Source: Rotaria sordida (taxonomy: Eukaryota; Rotifera; Eurotatoria; Philodinida; Philodinidae). Taken from it: DNA of 64,000 nucleotides. Where the stretch lies: contig CAJNOL010001204.1 of the NCBI GenBank assembly GCA_905250125.1, positions 1 through 64,000 of the forward strand, read 5' to 3'. A program made the position numbers and the translations under genes. The notes under the pieces were generated by a model, which did not search any database, was not told the DNA's origin, and worked only from the letters and a program-made list of their open reading frames with translations. Shown here piece by piece: positions 37,640-49,858 of the stretch (positions are counted from its first letter, which is position 1; each line of letters starts with the position of its first letter).

Positions 37640-40600
37640 CTATGAGGAAGAGCCACAAAACTTCGACTTACACTCACTATATTTTTCTTCGAAAAAAACA
37701 TAATGTGTGTTCCATAAAATTAAATTAAAATAATAATTTTTTATAAACGTATTTACATTCGAATAATTAATATATATCACAGCTGGATAAGGAATATGAC
37801 CATATTGATTTATAGTAAGAACCCATAATGAATTTCTAAAAAATGAAATCATTTTGTTAATAGAGAAAAAATAAAAGATAAGGATTTACGTATCAATCCA
37901 AACGAAAGGATTCTCTGTTGATGGATTATTTAATAAAAAATAATCATTCAATTGAATAAGTTGCGAATGACTGGCTACTAGAAATGTTGTTCGTGTTGAT
38001 TTAATTATATCCATAGGATCAAATGGAATCTTAATCAAGACAAAATAAAAAGAAATCTGAAGTTTAAATCTACAGAAAAAAAAAGTTACGAGTCACAAAC
38101 CAATGGAATTCGAAGAGCATCATTAATTAATATTTGAAGATGATTAAGATCTTCATTTAATGCATGAACAATCGTTTTCGGTTGTAAAAATGAAATAATA
38201 TCACCATACTTTTGTTTAATAATTAGAGAAGAACTATAAATCAATAAATATTTTTTAAGAAAACAATCAAAATAAAAAACATGATGATTATTTTAATCAT
38301 TGAAGAATCCCATAACCTATTCTTATTTTTTTTTACTCTTTATCTACCTTTCTGTTGAATATTTAAACATAAAAAAGATATGTTCATTATCCAAAAACAT
38401 ATCGACTAGATTTTTATAGGTATCATATACTGGAAGAAATTTTTACAGATTAAAAATAACAACGCAACTATTTTATCAAATGTACTTACAAAATTTTTCT
38501 TGATGTTGAATTTGAGCAAGAATAATCAATCGTTGATGTGTAAGGATATTTTCGATTAATATTTCACTAGAATCATCGTCAATTAGATATGGTTGATTAA
38601 CCGAAAATCTAAATATTCATCATAAATTTATAACAAAGGATCCTCAGGATTTGCTGATCTGTCATGAACCGCGGTACTATATATGTGTGGTTTTGTAGAG
38701 CGATTTGTGGCGCATCGAATAGTGTATAAGAAATCAAGTTTTATGAAAATTTTCATGTGTTAATGATCGATACACTGGTTATAATACTTGGGAAATCTTA
38801 TAAGGTACTCATAGACATTGTAACCCATGGAAAATTTTCAGACAAACTAATGAAATTTTCTTTAAAATTCATTTCGATACAGCGACGGGTGCTCTTCGAT
38901 TTTCTATAATCAATACCTTTCAACATTGCTTTCTTCATTCCTAAAAATGGTCCCTTTTCTTATGTCTAGCTTGTTTCTTGACTACTTGATATTCCAGTGT
39001 GTTCGATTCTATGCCATAGAATAAGTGAGCATCAACATGAAACTTTTTCGAAAATTGCATACAGTCGAGCTCTATATATTTCACCCATAACATCTTTCAG
39101 AACAGCAAAGACTCCTTTTCAATTTACAACATTGTCCTCTGGAATAGCATATTTTTCTATATCTAGGATCGGTATATTGACGATATTCTAACAATACTCT
39201 GACTGATCCTACTGAAAATTTTTATATGTCAATAATCAGCACAGCATCCCTGACGGACTGATATAAATAACTTCCTTATAAATGAAAAAAAAATTTTGTC
39301 CTCCAGATCTCTGGATGGGGTGTGTGAACATGAAGCATTTTATTTTTGAAATGAACGTGGGATCTTTATAGATTCATCTAGAGTTCCATGCATAAATCAA
39401 ACTTGGATACTCGTTAAAATATCATCACTATACCACCCCATTCATGTAAGGAAATAAGTTAGTCTAGGGGACAAGCTTATAAGTTGATAATGAGTCCCTA
39501 CTGTTTTGAAAGATGTTTATGTGTGAGACATGGAGCTCAATAGTGTGCCATTTTTTAAGACAGTTTCATATTCGTACTCACTTGTTGTGTGGTACAGAAT
39601 TGAACACATTGACGTATCAAGTAGTCAAGAAATAACCTGGACCTAAGAGATCAGTTTTAAGTATGAAGAAGGCAACGATGAAATCTATTGATCATAGAAA
39701 ACTGAAGAACACCTATAACTATATCGCATTGATTTTTAAAAACATTTTCCATCAGTTTTTCTTCAAACAACTTAGGGACCATGATGCTCATGAGTACCAT
39801 ATATATTTCTCAAAGATTATAACCAATGCATAGATCCTTAAAACATCACAATCTTGATTTCTAATATACTATTCGATGCGCTGCAATTTGCTCTACAAAA
39901 CTACATATACAGCCTTCTGATTCAGGATAGCCACCGAATCCGGCAAAGTCCTTTATTTTGATGAACTTACCGAAATAAAGCTAAAGCCATTTCATTTTTA
40001 TCTGTACTACCTTGATAGATTTTCATTATTGTTTTATTTTCAGTTAGAATTAATGTTGGCCATTCAAAAATATTTTCTTCATTACATATATCAGTCCAAT
40101 CGAAACAATCAATATCTATCATAGATAAATAATTATGAAGATATAATGCTAATTGATGAAATGTTTTTCGAGCTAATTTTGATGTTGAATCCCATTTAAC
40201 AGTAAAAAGAATAGCATTTTTTAAATGTTTTTCTTGACTACGATAATAGTCTTCTTGATTTTTAAGAAATAAAACATTTGGATCTATTTCAATTTCATCG
40301 TAAGCATCAGCTATATATCGTACTTCATCATCGAACATGCCATATATATCTATTTAATAAAATGTATATAGTTCAAAAAAAAAAAAGTATGATTAAGTAC
40401 TTTCTAAATGTTGCTTTTGTTCTTCTTGTATGAGAATATCAAGAAGTTCATTCGAAGGTTGATCACCAAGACGTTGAAATATATTCTATAATACATTAAC
40501 TATTTATCAATAATATTGATTAATCAATGTCTTATACTTTCTTTGCTGACCAAAACAAATAGAATGGATATGGACCATGTAAAAATACATGATTGTCTAT

Positions 40601-42876
40601 ATCTATTACCTTGAAATTCAATCTATAATAAATCATTGAATATATACAGTGACTCTCAAAAATACATTCTCACTTCATACATTTTAATTTTAATAAACTT
40701 CAAATTTAGACAGTATTTTTGAAAAACTAAATAGTACATTCTGTAGATAGCTCTTGAGGCTACAAAATCTCTCTCCAAAGCTTTTTTCTGAGTATATTTA
40801 AATTTTTCAAAAAAAAAAATTGATTTACTCTTTGCGAGCGACGTGAGTGAGTTTGCATGAAATAGCTCTTATTTAAATTCCGTACAAAAAAAAAAACTTT
40901 CTTACTTACATATTTACGGGAATGATAGTCATATTTTTATTTGATATTAAAGTAAAAGTCGAATTTGTATGTATATAAAATAATGTTGATAAAGTTCGTT
41001 GAAATACATTGACATGAGTTAGATCAGAAAATGAGTTAATAATATTCAATCGATCTTTTCTAGCTCCTATGCGCTGTTCTAATATCATTCGAATGTTATT
41101 TTCTATGAGACATTGTGATGAAATAACATTACTATCGAATGGATAAATTTGATATAAACAATCAATTGTTTCTTTATTATTTCTATCACGAAAAAAAGAA
41201 AAATTGTTATGTAATATATCCAAAAAATTTAGACTTACTTATCAATAGAATAAATAAAAGTAAACCATTGTCCATAGTTCAAAATTGTTCGACTAACGGT
41301 AAAATGTACTGAAATAAAAAAAATTGTGATTTTTTTGGTAATTTAATCTTTTCACTAAATACAAATCATTGCTCTTTTCATATGAACTAACTTGTTTAAA
41401 ATACTCATTTGATTAGTGAAAGTGATTCATCACTTTCGGCAATTCTATTCGATATTTTACACTATGAAACAGATACCGTTAAAAAAAAGATCACATATTT
41501 CTTTAGAAAAAGAAAGTTATATAGTATTAAATAAATAAGCTTTTATACTTGATCTATTATTGACAAGAAAACGTTTTCAATCGCTTTTCGCTTGAGGACT
41601 ATTGCCATTAGATTGATCATAATGAATAGTAAAAGAAAAAAGTCTGTTTTGATTTGGTTTCCCGGTCTTCACTTATTGAGTTAAGAGCATTTTACTCGAT
41701 TTCTATCCTGTGAGCATAGAATTACTGAGAACCTGAATGATTGAATTTCGAACTGAAACTGTGCACATAGATAGGTTCTATAGCTAAAAGTTTGAGCTAG
41801 GACAAACGTATCCATATCGAGATATGAGCTTGCCATGCAGTCGTCGTTCTTCTTTTGAAAACACAGTCTAAAACATGTAAATATCTTAGCAAGAATATGT
41901 TTGTTCGGGATAAAATTTTACGATGTTTCTAGTGACTGTAAGAGGACCAAATTTCAGGTCAAAATTCAATCATTCAAGTTTTTAGTAATCCTATGCATAT
42001 AGGACAAACATTGTGTTAAACCTCTGCAACTCATCAAAGGAAGACCAGAAAGCCAAACCAAAGCAAACTCTTTTATTATACATTATGACTGATACAATGA
42101 CAATAGTCTCAATAGAGAAGCGACGAGACTGTTGTCGCGTGAATACTTCTAGATTAATGAATTATTCACATACCTTGAGCTGTAAGAGATTGAGCATTAA
42201 TAACAACAATATCTTCATCGTTTGATTTTGACATTATATTCTTTAATTTATTCGTATCATTTATCGATTGAATCCGATAGAGAATAGTTGATCTAATAAA
42301 ATTTATTTATTAAAAAAATAGAAATAGCAAACAAACATAATTTCTCTTACAACATATCCATAACAACAGCTACTGATTCTTCTTGTATTTGTGCTGATTG
42401 AACTTGTATACGTTGATGAATTGTTAAATTAGCATCAAATCTATATAAAAACAAATTATCAAATAATTAAAATAAAAATAATTATAAAAATTACTAACTG
42501 ATAGAGTTTAAAAAGTACACCATAAATACATGCACCTACTTCATCTATATTATCTATTGTTAGATCATTACATAAATACTAAAGAATAAATTCTAATAAT
42601 GAATTTATTGATAATTATTAAACTTTACATAGCTGATAAATATATGATGTTGATCAAGAAAATTTTCAAATAATTTTATTTCATTTCGTGTTGCGTTTAA
42701 AAATTCGGCTGTAACAAAAACATTTTGAATGAAAAATACAAAAAAATTCTTTTTAACTTACGAACGGGAAAATAACATTGTATTAAAATACATTGTTGAT
42801 TATTACATTGTTTAAATTTTTCTTGTGAATTATCAGTTGCAACAACGTTTAAAAATAAAAAAATTATCCAAAACAT
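37640..42876 (-). CDS. TXNDC16: Thioredoxin-domain ER protein, TXNDC16-like
   Basis: Fifteen minus-strand exons: 42876-42762, 42708-42629, 42578-42499, 42440-42351, 42292-42174, 41308-41239, 41182-40910, 40622-40538, 40485-40401, 40349-39971, 38608-38490, 38429-38348, 38233-38101, 38029-37890 and 37835-37640. All phases agree, giving 681 aa. It opens with a probable signal peptide (MFWIIFLFLNVVAT). The tenth exon encodes a thioredoxin-like domain whose DIDCFDWTDIC..ENIFEWPTLIL matches the second half of the TXNDC16 thioredoxin domain. The position of the active-site CxxC carries KWDSTSK, so this domain is non-catalytic, as in TXNDC16. Human TXNDC16 (ERp90) is ~825 aa, so this copy is shorter. 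It has no KDEL-type tail. A GTGAGT near the end (about 37685) could be a donor to a further exon. Introns 5 and 10 are long and contain foldback repeats. Confidence 0.72.
38639..39950. repeat. 1.3-kb foldback element filling TXNDC16-like intron 10
   Basis: Arms of roughly 500 bp face each other across a ~300-bp centre. GGTTTTGTAGAGCGATTTG and GCATCGAATAG (38687-38722) return as CTATTCGATGCGCTGCAATT..CTACAAAAC (39870-39905). CTTGACTACTTGATATTCCA (about 38976) returns as a diverged reverse complement at about 39615-39640. Introns in this gene are otherwise 40-110 bp, so nearly all of intron 10 is this insertion. Confidence 0.78.
41708..42003. repeat. Palindromic element in TXNDC16-like intron 5
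   Basis: GTGAGCATAGAATTACTGAG and CCTGAATGATTGAATTTCGA (41710-41752) are mirrored by TCAAAATTCAATCATTCAAG and TTTTTAGTAATCCTATGCAT (41960-42000). It makes up much of the 865-bp intron. Confidence 0.68.
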
Positions 42877-42980
42877 GTTGATTTTTATCTAAAAAAACAA
42901 CAAGAAACCGATATTCTAAATTTTCTCATTTTTGGTTAATGTGTAAATGAAGAAAAACAAACAAAAAAAAAAAGAAACTT

Positions 42981-43644
42981 TTATTCGCTAGGCGTGGCAT
43001 TTATTGGTGGTGGAGATAGACGTTTTAATTGATTTTCACGTTCATTGGCAACAAAAGATTCATCGAGAAATCTTAAACCATTACATCGTCGTCCAGTTAA
43101 TGGATCTTTAATACGACCAAGTTCATAAATAATTTCACTTATTTCATAACGTTCTAATGGATAACGACATTCAAGTGTTGGTCGTTTTTTTAATAAAACT
43201 ATATCACCAACTTTTGTTTGTTCACGTTTATCAAATGCTTTATAATCGATACCTTAAACATAATAAAAAAAATACAAAGATTTCTCTAGATTAGAATTTT
43301 TTCAACAAATGAAAAATGTCTTGTTAAAAGACCGAAAATCTATTCATTTTTTGGTTATTATAGTTTCTGGATGTCGATATTTGTTTTTTTTTTCTTAAAA
43401 AATTGAATTTTTTGCTAACAGCTGATATTATTCTCATGATTCGTTTCGTAATGTTTGTCTTATATAGATTTAATTTCGATTAATTTGATTTTTCTATGAA
43501 AAATAACTTACGTTGATTAAAAAACATATCAAATTTATCATCAAGTTTCATTTGTAAAACTCTTATAATAGCTGTTGTTGTATTACTTTTTGTTAATACT
43601 CGCCCAATAAGTAAACTTGGTAAATTTACAATTTGTGCTGCCAT
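42981..43644 (-). CDS. MRPS17: Mitochondrial small-subunit ribosomal protein uS17m
   Basis: Exons (minus) 43644-43512 and 43252-42981 give 134 aa. The N-terminal part IGRVLTKSNTTTAIIRVLQM is the OB-fold strand pair of the S17 family. The second exon carries KVGDIVLLKKRP, the most conserved S17 segment, then IIYELGRIKDPLTGRRCNG, which matches the metazoan mitochondrial extension VIDPVTGKPCAG. It should bind rRNA in the small subunit of the mitoribosome. The start lies 55 bp downstream of the mTERF stop codon. The gap holds a T-rich tract ending TTTTAG (43662-43663), consistent with trans-splicing of a downstream operon gene. Confidence 0.88.
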
Positions 43645-43699
43645 TATTTTTTTTCTTTTATCTAAAATTAAAAAAAAGAAAACAAAAAAAAAACAAAAA

Positions 43700-45052
43700 T
43701 TATAATCGAATATTTGGATCAACATTTTGTGCAATTTTTCTCCCTCGATGTCGATCAGGATTATAATCAGATAATATATGCCATGAACTCGGTTTATCTT
43801 CTGTATTTCTTACAGTTAAAGATTTTTCATTCATAATTGTTAAATTAGTTTCATCATCATTATCGTCTTCATCATCTATATTATTATACATATCAAATTC
43901 ACTCATCCAATTACGTCTTTCATATCTTTCAGTAGCCATATCAGCTCTTGACCAATTTTTTCGATTTTTATCAAATGTTAGATATTGTTTAAATTCATTA
44001 TCAAATATTTCATATTTAAGTGAATCAACAAATGCTTGATAATCATCTTTACGTAAAAGATTATTTGTTGTACGTTTTAAAAATGTTGTTACACTTGTAC
44101 TAAATATATCAATTAAACTAATATTTAAATCACGTTGTAGAACATATTGTTCTTCACGTCGAACACGTTTAAATAAACCAGCACGATAAACAAATAAATA
44201 TCTTTGACGTATATGATCAATTGTATATGCTAATGCACCTGATTCAACAATATCACGTGTTGATGCAAATAACATAATACGTAAATAATTTATTTTATAA
44301 TCAAGATCTGACCAATGCTCACTGAATAATTTTTTATGTGTACGAATTAATTTATATATTTCACGTTTTGTAAAATAACATAATAAAACATCAAAACGTT
44401 CACGTAAATAAGTTAAATCATATTGAATTATATTTGGATCATTTGATATTAATATTGAACGTGTTGTTGTATCAAATTTTAATGTTAAAAGATTTTCGAA
44501 ACATCGTTTTAAATTTTCATTTGTTACAATTGTTTTATCAGTTGATGGCAAATTAATTAATAAACGAAGAACATCAACAGGTTGTAAACCATATGAACCA
44601 AGAACATTTATTAATTCATAAAATTCTCGTGGTGACCATGTTTGACATGAATTTAATAAATGTTGATAAATATTTGATGATAGAGGAGTTTTTATTGAAT
44701 CAGATAAATATTGTATTACACGACTATTAAATGAAGAATCAGGTGTTGATGATAAATTAGAGGCATCAGTTGGACAGATTTCTGATGTTATATCAAGCCA
44801 ATTATGACGAAGAACAGATGTTGTTGTTGAAACATGGTTCTTTTTTGACGAAGCATAACGAACTAGGTTATAAAAATTAAAGAAATTTATTTATTTTGAA
44901 TTAAAAAGTTCGATAGGATGCTCTATGTTCTAAGAGTAATGTCTTTTTGAATATTTGTTTCTTCAAGTTTTTGCTATAACTCTTACGAGAATATCAATAC
45001 CTGTAGGTAATGTAATAATATGATAAAATCGAAGACGAATAAATGACAACAT
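43700..45052 (-). CDS. mTERF-family mitochondrial transcription/ribosome-assembly factor
   Basis: Exons (minus) 45052-45001 and 44862-43700 give 404 aa. The first exon encodes a basic, hydrophobic N-terminus (MLSFIRLRFYHIITLPT) typical of a mitochondrial targeting sequence. The body has repeated helical mTERF motifs of ~30 residues with LxxLxxF-like patterns, for example TYLRERFDVLLCYF, KINYLRIMLFASTRDIV and TIDHIRQRYLFVYRAGLF. It ends with an acidic stretch (NNIDDEDDNDDE) and a basic tail. Metazoa have four mTERFs. The acidic C-terminal region recalls MTERF4, the rRNA-methylase partner, but I do not insist on that. It is directly upstream of MRPS17, which fits a shared mitochondrial translation role. 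An AG sits 2 bp before the ATG. Confidence 0.78.
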
Positions 45053-45771
45053 GTCTAAAATAAAGAAAGTAGCTATATTTATTGAAATTATTTCTATTGA
45101 TCAAATTATGAAAGATAATCAATAAAGATAGAACTTTTTAAGTGTTATTATAGTTAAATAAATTTTTTATTTGTTATGTAAAAATTCACAAAATAATAAT
45201 TCTAAATCTTCATATGATAAACAAATGATATTTTTGAAGTATAAATCTTTGTTTTGTTTTTCTACAAAATACTTTGAAATAAGATAATATTCTATAGAAA
45301 ATACATAGTTCTCAATTTGTTTATTCCAAAAATAAGATAGTAAATTAAATGAGAAGATACAGTTGATGATAGTGCTAGGAAAATTGTCATATACAACCAA
45401 ATGTTTCAGAAAAATTCTCTTGCGCTAAATCATCTTACTTCAAAAATTCCTGAATATTCAAATCGATAATTGTTTTTCTCAACCAATAAAACGCGAAAAA
45501 AAAAACAAGAATAAAGACAATAGTTTATATATAAGAATAAATGTGTACATATGTTGACAGATGAGCATAAACTTGTAAGAAATAGAATGAAAGATAGTGT
45601 TATTTGTTTTCAGACGCAAAAGGATAAAGAATATAATATAGAACTACGTTGAGCAAAAAAAAAACAACAAAAAAAAAATCCACTGCTGCTTGCATCGAAC
45701 AAAATTCTTTATCTATACACATAGTAAATGGACGAACGAACTCGATTCTAACAAGAATAAAATAAAAGTTC
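45053..45771. other. Gap between REPS1-like and mTERF genes
   Basis: It contains an AT-rich 77-codon open frame (45167-45400 minus) without domain or splice support. No gene is called. Confidence 0.4.
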
Positions 45772-47132
45772 TTATTGATGTTGAAGTTTTAATTGATGTT
45801 CTAATGAAATTCTTTTATCAATTAAATCAGTTAATTCATCTTCCCAATGTTTTAAATGTGCTTTAAGTATTGTATTACGATCTTTTATTTGATTTAATGA
45901 TGTATCAAATTGTTCATTTGTTATTGTTGACGTTGATATAATTGTTGATAATTCTTGTAAATGATCAGGTTTAAGTAAATCACGTATTTGTTCAAGTAAA
46001 ATATTTGGATCTGATTGTTGTTGTAATGTTGAAGTAATTGATGAATGTGTTGGATTATAAAAATATGGTGTTGTAGTTGTTGATGAATTATTATTATTAT
46101 TATTATTTAAATTTCGTTGAGGTGTTTCATGAATACCTATACGTGGTGGAACAATTGGTTGTTGAGGAATATCAACTGATGTTGTTCGACCAGGTACACG
46201 TGGTGGAGGTGGAGGTGGTTTTGGTGTTGTTGTTTGAACAGAAGGTGGTGGTGGAGGAGAAAGACGAACAGCTACAGGAGCTATTATTCGATGATTATCA
46301 GCAACAGGTTGTGCAAATGTAAATTGTTTTGGTGAATCAGTTGTTGGTTGAAAATTTGCCCAATTATCTGTTGATGTTGTGTCCGATAGATCAATAAGTG
46401 GTGTAAATGGTTGTAATTGTTGCGGAAGTTCATCGGGTAATTGAAAACCATTAAGACGTAAAACTACAAGATGCATTGCTGTACAAAATTCTCCTAATGA
46501 TAATGCACCATCATGATTAACATCAGATAAATTCCATATTTGAGATAATTCACTTGTTGGCAAATTTGAGCGTTCAAAAAATTCTTTTGCTATTTGACCT
46601 AAGAAAAACACAAAAAAATAGAATAAAAGTTTTTGTTTTTTTCTTGTTGACAGAATTAAAATTTATTACCATTAATAACTTTAGTAGTATCTTTTTGTAA
46701 ATTTTGAAATTGTTTAGTATAATATTCACGTTGAACTGTATTTATTGTCCATGGATCTTCTATAAAATCTTGTTCACTTTCATCATCATCAGATATTGAT
46801 GATGATGGTGATGAAGACGATGATGATGATTCATTATCACTTGAACTTTGATGATGTTTATCATGACTACCATTTGTTGGTTTTGTTAAATACATAATCC
46901 AATCTTTTTTTAATGCTGATGGTTGATATGTTTGATTAATTGTGTCATTTAAACGAGATATATTAGAATTAACTAAACCTTTTCCTTCATCATCTGATTC
47001 ATTATAAGATAGATGCTGAATACTATCTGATTGAGAACTAAGAATTGATATTGTATCAACATCTAAACGTGGATGAATATCAGTTATTGATATTCCTGGA
47101 TGACGAATTGTGACGCCATCACTAGTTGTCAT
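45772..47132 (-). CDS. REPS1: EH-domain endocytic adaptor, REPS1-like
   Basis: Exons (minus) 47132-46670 and 46598-45772 give 429 aa. Residues ~1-125 are acidic and Ser-rich. Residues ~126-220 form an EH domain beginning [18 protein letters not shown], with a canonical EF loop at 180-191 (D1-N3-D5-G6-L8-E12). It ends [19 protein letters not shown], almost the REPS1/REPS2 consensus. A Pro-rich segment (two runs of five to six Pro, plus PPRVPGR) follows, then Asn/Ser-rich linkers and a C-terminal coiled coil. In vertebrate REPS proteins this coil binds RalBP1. EH domains bind NPF motifs in endocytic partners. Vertebrate REPS1 is larger and has a second, N-terminal EH domain that is absent here. 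Confidence 0.86.
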
Positions 47133-48481
47133 TTTGAATATATCCTATTTTGTTTGTTCACCGGTGCAAGAAAAAAGAAAAAGAATAGAGATCTAAAATG
47201 AAATGTTAAATCAGATAGAAAGACGGTCGATAAGTATGAGAATTATAAGTAATGATTCATTATATTCTGTGTCTTTTTATTAAATGGTTAATCGATCAAC
47301 GAAACATAACATAGATTATGTCTACTATTGTGTTGATTAAGATCACATTTGAAAAATATGAATTCTTTATAGATGACACTAGTTATCGATAATATCCTAA
47401 TTATAATTACCATGTGAGTATTTTCATGGTCGTTGAGAAAAAAACACCAAAACCAGCTATGTCCTTCATAAAAGACGTGTGAAGACGTTTAAAAGCGTTC
47501 AAAAAATTTTCTCATAGCATGTTTTGACATACATCACGCAAAAAAGTTGTTTTTACCTGGGAAATATTGTGAGAAAAAATGTTTGCACTTTTTCCAGATG
47601 AAAAAATTGCTCTTTTAAAGTGTCTTCACGGACTTTTTATGATGAAAATAGCTGGTTTTGGTGATTTTTTTTTCAATAGATGTAAAAACTCTCAAACGAG
47701 AACTGCAATTAAGACGTTTAAACGAAAAACATCCTTGACTCCTATTTTATAGCTTTTACTTGCTATAAATTATTAATTGAATTTCTATTTCGTCAACGAT
47801 TTTAAACAAGTATATTTGGGATAGGCATATTATAACTTACAATGGACGAATCAACAAATGAAACGTTATTCTTATTCTTATTATGATTGTACGTGTTATT
47901 GTCTTGTTATTGTTTTTATCTATATTTACCACGTGTGATGGATTTTTTCGGCCGTTCTATATAATGAGCTTTTGCCTTCATCAATAGCGCAATGCTATCT
48001 CAGCACGTTTTTTTTTTGCTTAATATTATTCACTCTCTCGCGAGAAAAACAAATTCTCATATATAGTCACTCAACAATTATAGCTTTGAATAGATCGACC
48101 TAATCAAGCTGTATTGTTTCTTTATTTTTACATAGTTGTCCTTAATGAACTCCATAAAATGTGAATACTATAATTCTATTCTGTAGAAAATGATAGTATG
48201 ATGGCATGAACATTATGATTTCCCTCTTCTACGCCTGATTTCCTCTAATAATTAGAAAGAAAAAAAAAATAATTCATTGTTACACATTGACTGTCTGAAA
48301 AAAAAATAGGCCATAGAAAACTTATGGAATTTAATCACGTAGTGCTATTGATCACATCTTCTATCTATATAAAGAAGTTTTTTGTAAGCATTGTTTTTAT
48401 TAAATATAAATTAATACAAAGAGAGCATCTTTAAAAAAAATCTAAAAAAGAAAATTAAAAATATTAATTTATATATATTAA
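47133..48481. other. Intergenic with a small palindrome
   Basis: No gene is seen; the foldback at 47438-47690 is listed separately. Confidence 0.45.
47438..47690. repeat. Palindromic MITE-like element
   Basis: CACCAAAACCAGCTAT (about 47444) and GTGAAGACGTTTAAAAG (about 47480) are mirrored by CTTTTAAAGTGTCTTCAC (about 47613) and ATAGCTGGTTTTGGTG (about 47647). It is non-coding. Confidence 0.75.
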
Positions 48482-48898
48482 TTAACATTGTGTTTGTGAC
48501 CATTTTGGATTCAATGTAGTTCCAGTAATTTCATAACAATAATTAAACATAGCAGAAGCAAATTCTTGTACAAAAATACTTTTATAAACAGCAATAAAAG
48601 CAAGTGCTTTACATTCAAGACGATTCCGAACAGCATTCATAGGAATATCTATTGTTGAACATTGAGCAACAGGAAATAATCCTGTCTCATAATGACGAAC
48701 TCGAAACCAATAATTTGGAGGGCGTGATTCAAGGTAACATTTTGCTAAATAAGCACCATTATTACAAACACGAATAGAAGCGTCAATCGGAAAGATAATG
48801 TCTAAAGAAAAAATAATAAGATTCAAATTTTATCTACAGGTTTTTTAAATCTAATTACTGGAAATAAGAAGTAGACTAATGACGAAATATTTCAACAT
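48482..48898 (-). CDS. Small secreted Cys-containing protein
   Basis: Exons (minus) 48898-48859 and 48801-48482 give 119 aa. The first exon encodes MLKYFVISLLLIS, a compact signal peptide that continues into the second exon (NIIFPIDAS). The mature part has an IRVCNNGAYLAKCYLE motif, a VAQCSTIDIPMNA segment, and five to six cysteines in all. The alternation of strands suggests a small beta-sandwich, but I cannot name the family. The phase-1 join restores a clean reading frame, and an AAG acceptor-like site lies 3 bp before the ATG. Confidence 0.62.
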
Positions 48899-49858
48899 GT
48901 TCTTCGAAATACAGATTTGATGTAATAGAAAAAGAGAAACAAGAACTGAGTACGTTTACTTACTGATTCAAATTAATTGTTTCTTTACGAACATATTCGA
49001 TTACAAATAAAAGAGGGAAATAAAAGTACTAGAAGAAAAAGACAACGAAGAAAGAATAAGTTTACTCATTACTTTCTCATTTTCAACTTAACCAATGATG
49101 ATGGTCAATTTGAAATCATAGTACATGTTATCTAAGATACAATAAATTACATTCACTTTTTTTTTCGTCGTTTCTACTTTAAGAAGTATTAACCGATTTA
49201 TTATCATATTGAATAGCTCTTTGTTTTCCAAATTTGAATGCATATACTTTCATTGATTACTCGAGTGAATGACATACATTCCATCCAATAGTCAATATAA
49301 AAATGTTTTGAATAGTCCATATCTTTGAAATACAAAGTCTTAAAATGCTGATACTCTCTGTACAAATTCGTGCATATGAGATTATTAAGTGAAAGAAGCT
49401 TTCGAACTAAATTCAACAAGACGATTTTCTCGAAAACCGGAAATCCTACAAGAATTTCTTGGAAATAGATATTTTTAAAAAAATCGATAACTTCTGAAAA
49501 TTTCAATAGGAACTCAAATCTCTTTAGAATTTTCACCAGAACACTATGTAGTACTTATAAACAAAAAATAATATTAAAATCGGAAGGACATATGTGAGGA
49601 GGTTCCCTCATAAGTTTCAAAATAACAGTGATAAAACACAGTAATAAAACTTTTTTTCTTTATAAAAAACCATTTAATTAAAACACGCCTCTTCGATTAC
49701 ATTCATGATAAATTTAAAAATAGAGTATTCCTTACAAAGTTACACATATAGAAAAGGGTGTAGATGTAGATAAGAGTGAAGAAGACAGACACATCTATAC
49801 ACTGACAATTTTAGTGTTAACTGATCTTGTTTCATCTCTTTTCACATCTAGAAAAAAA
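48899..49858. other. Intergenic
   Basis: An open frame of 110 codons (49204-49536 minus) has no domain, and its composition is close to background. No gene is called. Confidence 0.4.

Noticed and set aside
45167-45400. 77-codon minus-strand frame between REPS1-like and mTERF genes
   Set aside because: Rich in Tyr, Phe, Ile, Asn and Lys as expected from AT-rich DNA. It has no acceptor, domain or link to its neighbours.
46077-46322. Val/Glu-rich frame antisense to REPS1-like
   Set aside because: It is an antisense shadow of the Pro- and Asn-rich exon.
49204-49536. 110-codon minus-strand frame
   Set aside because: Long for chance but not extraordinary at this base composition. No domain, and no exon neighbours could be found.
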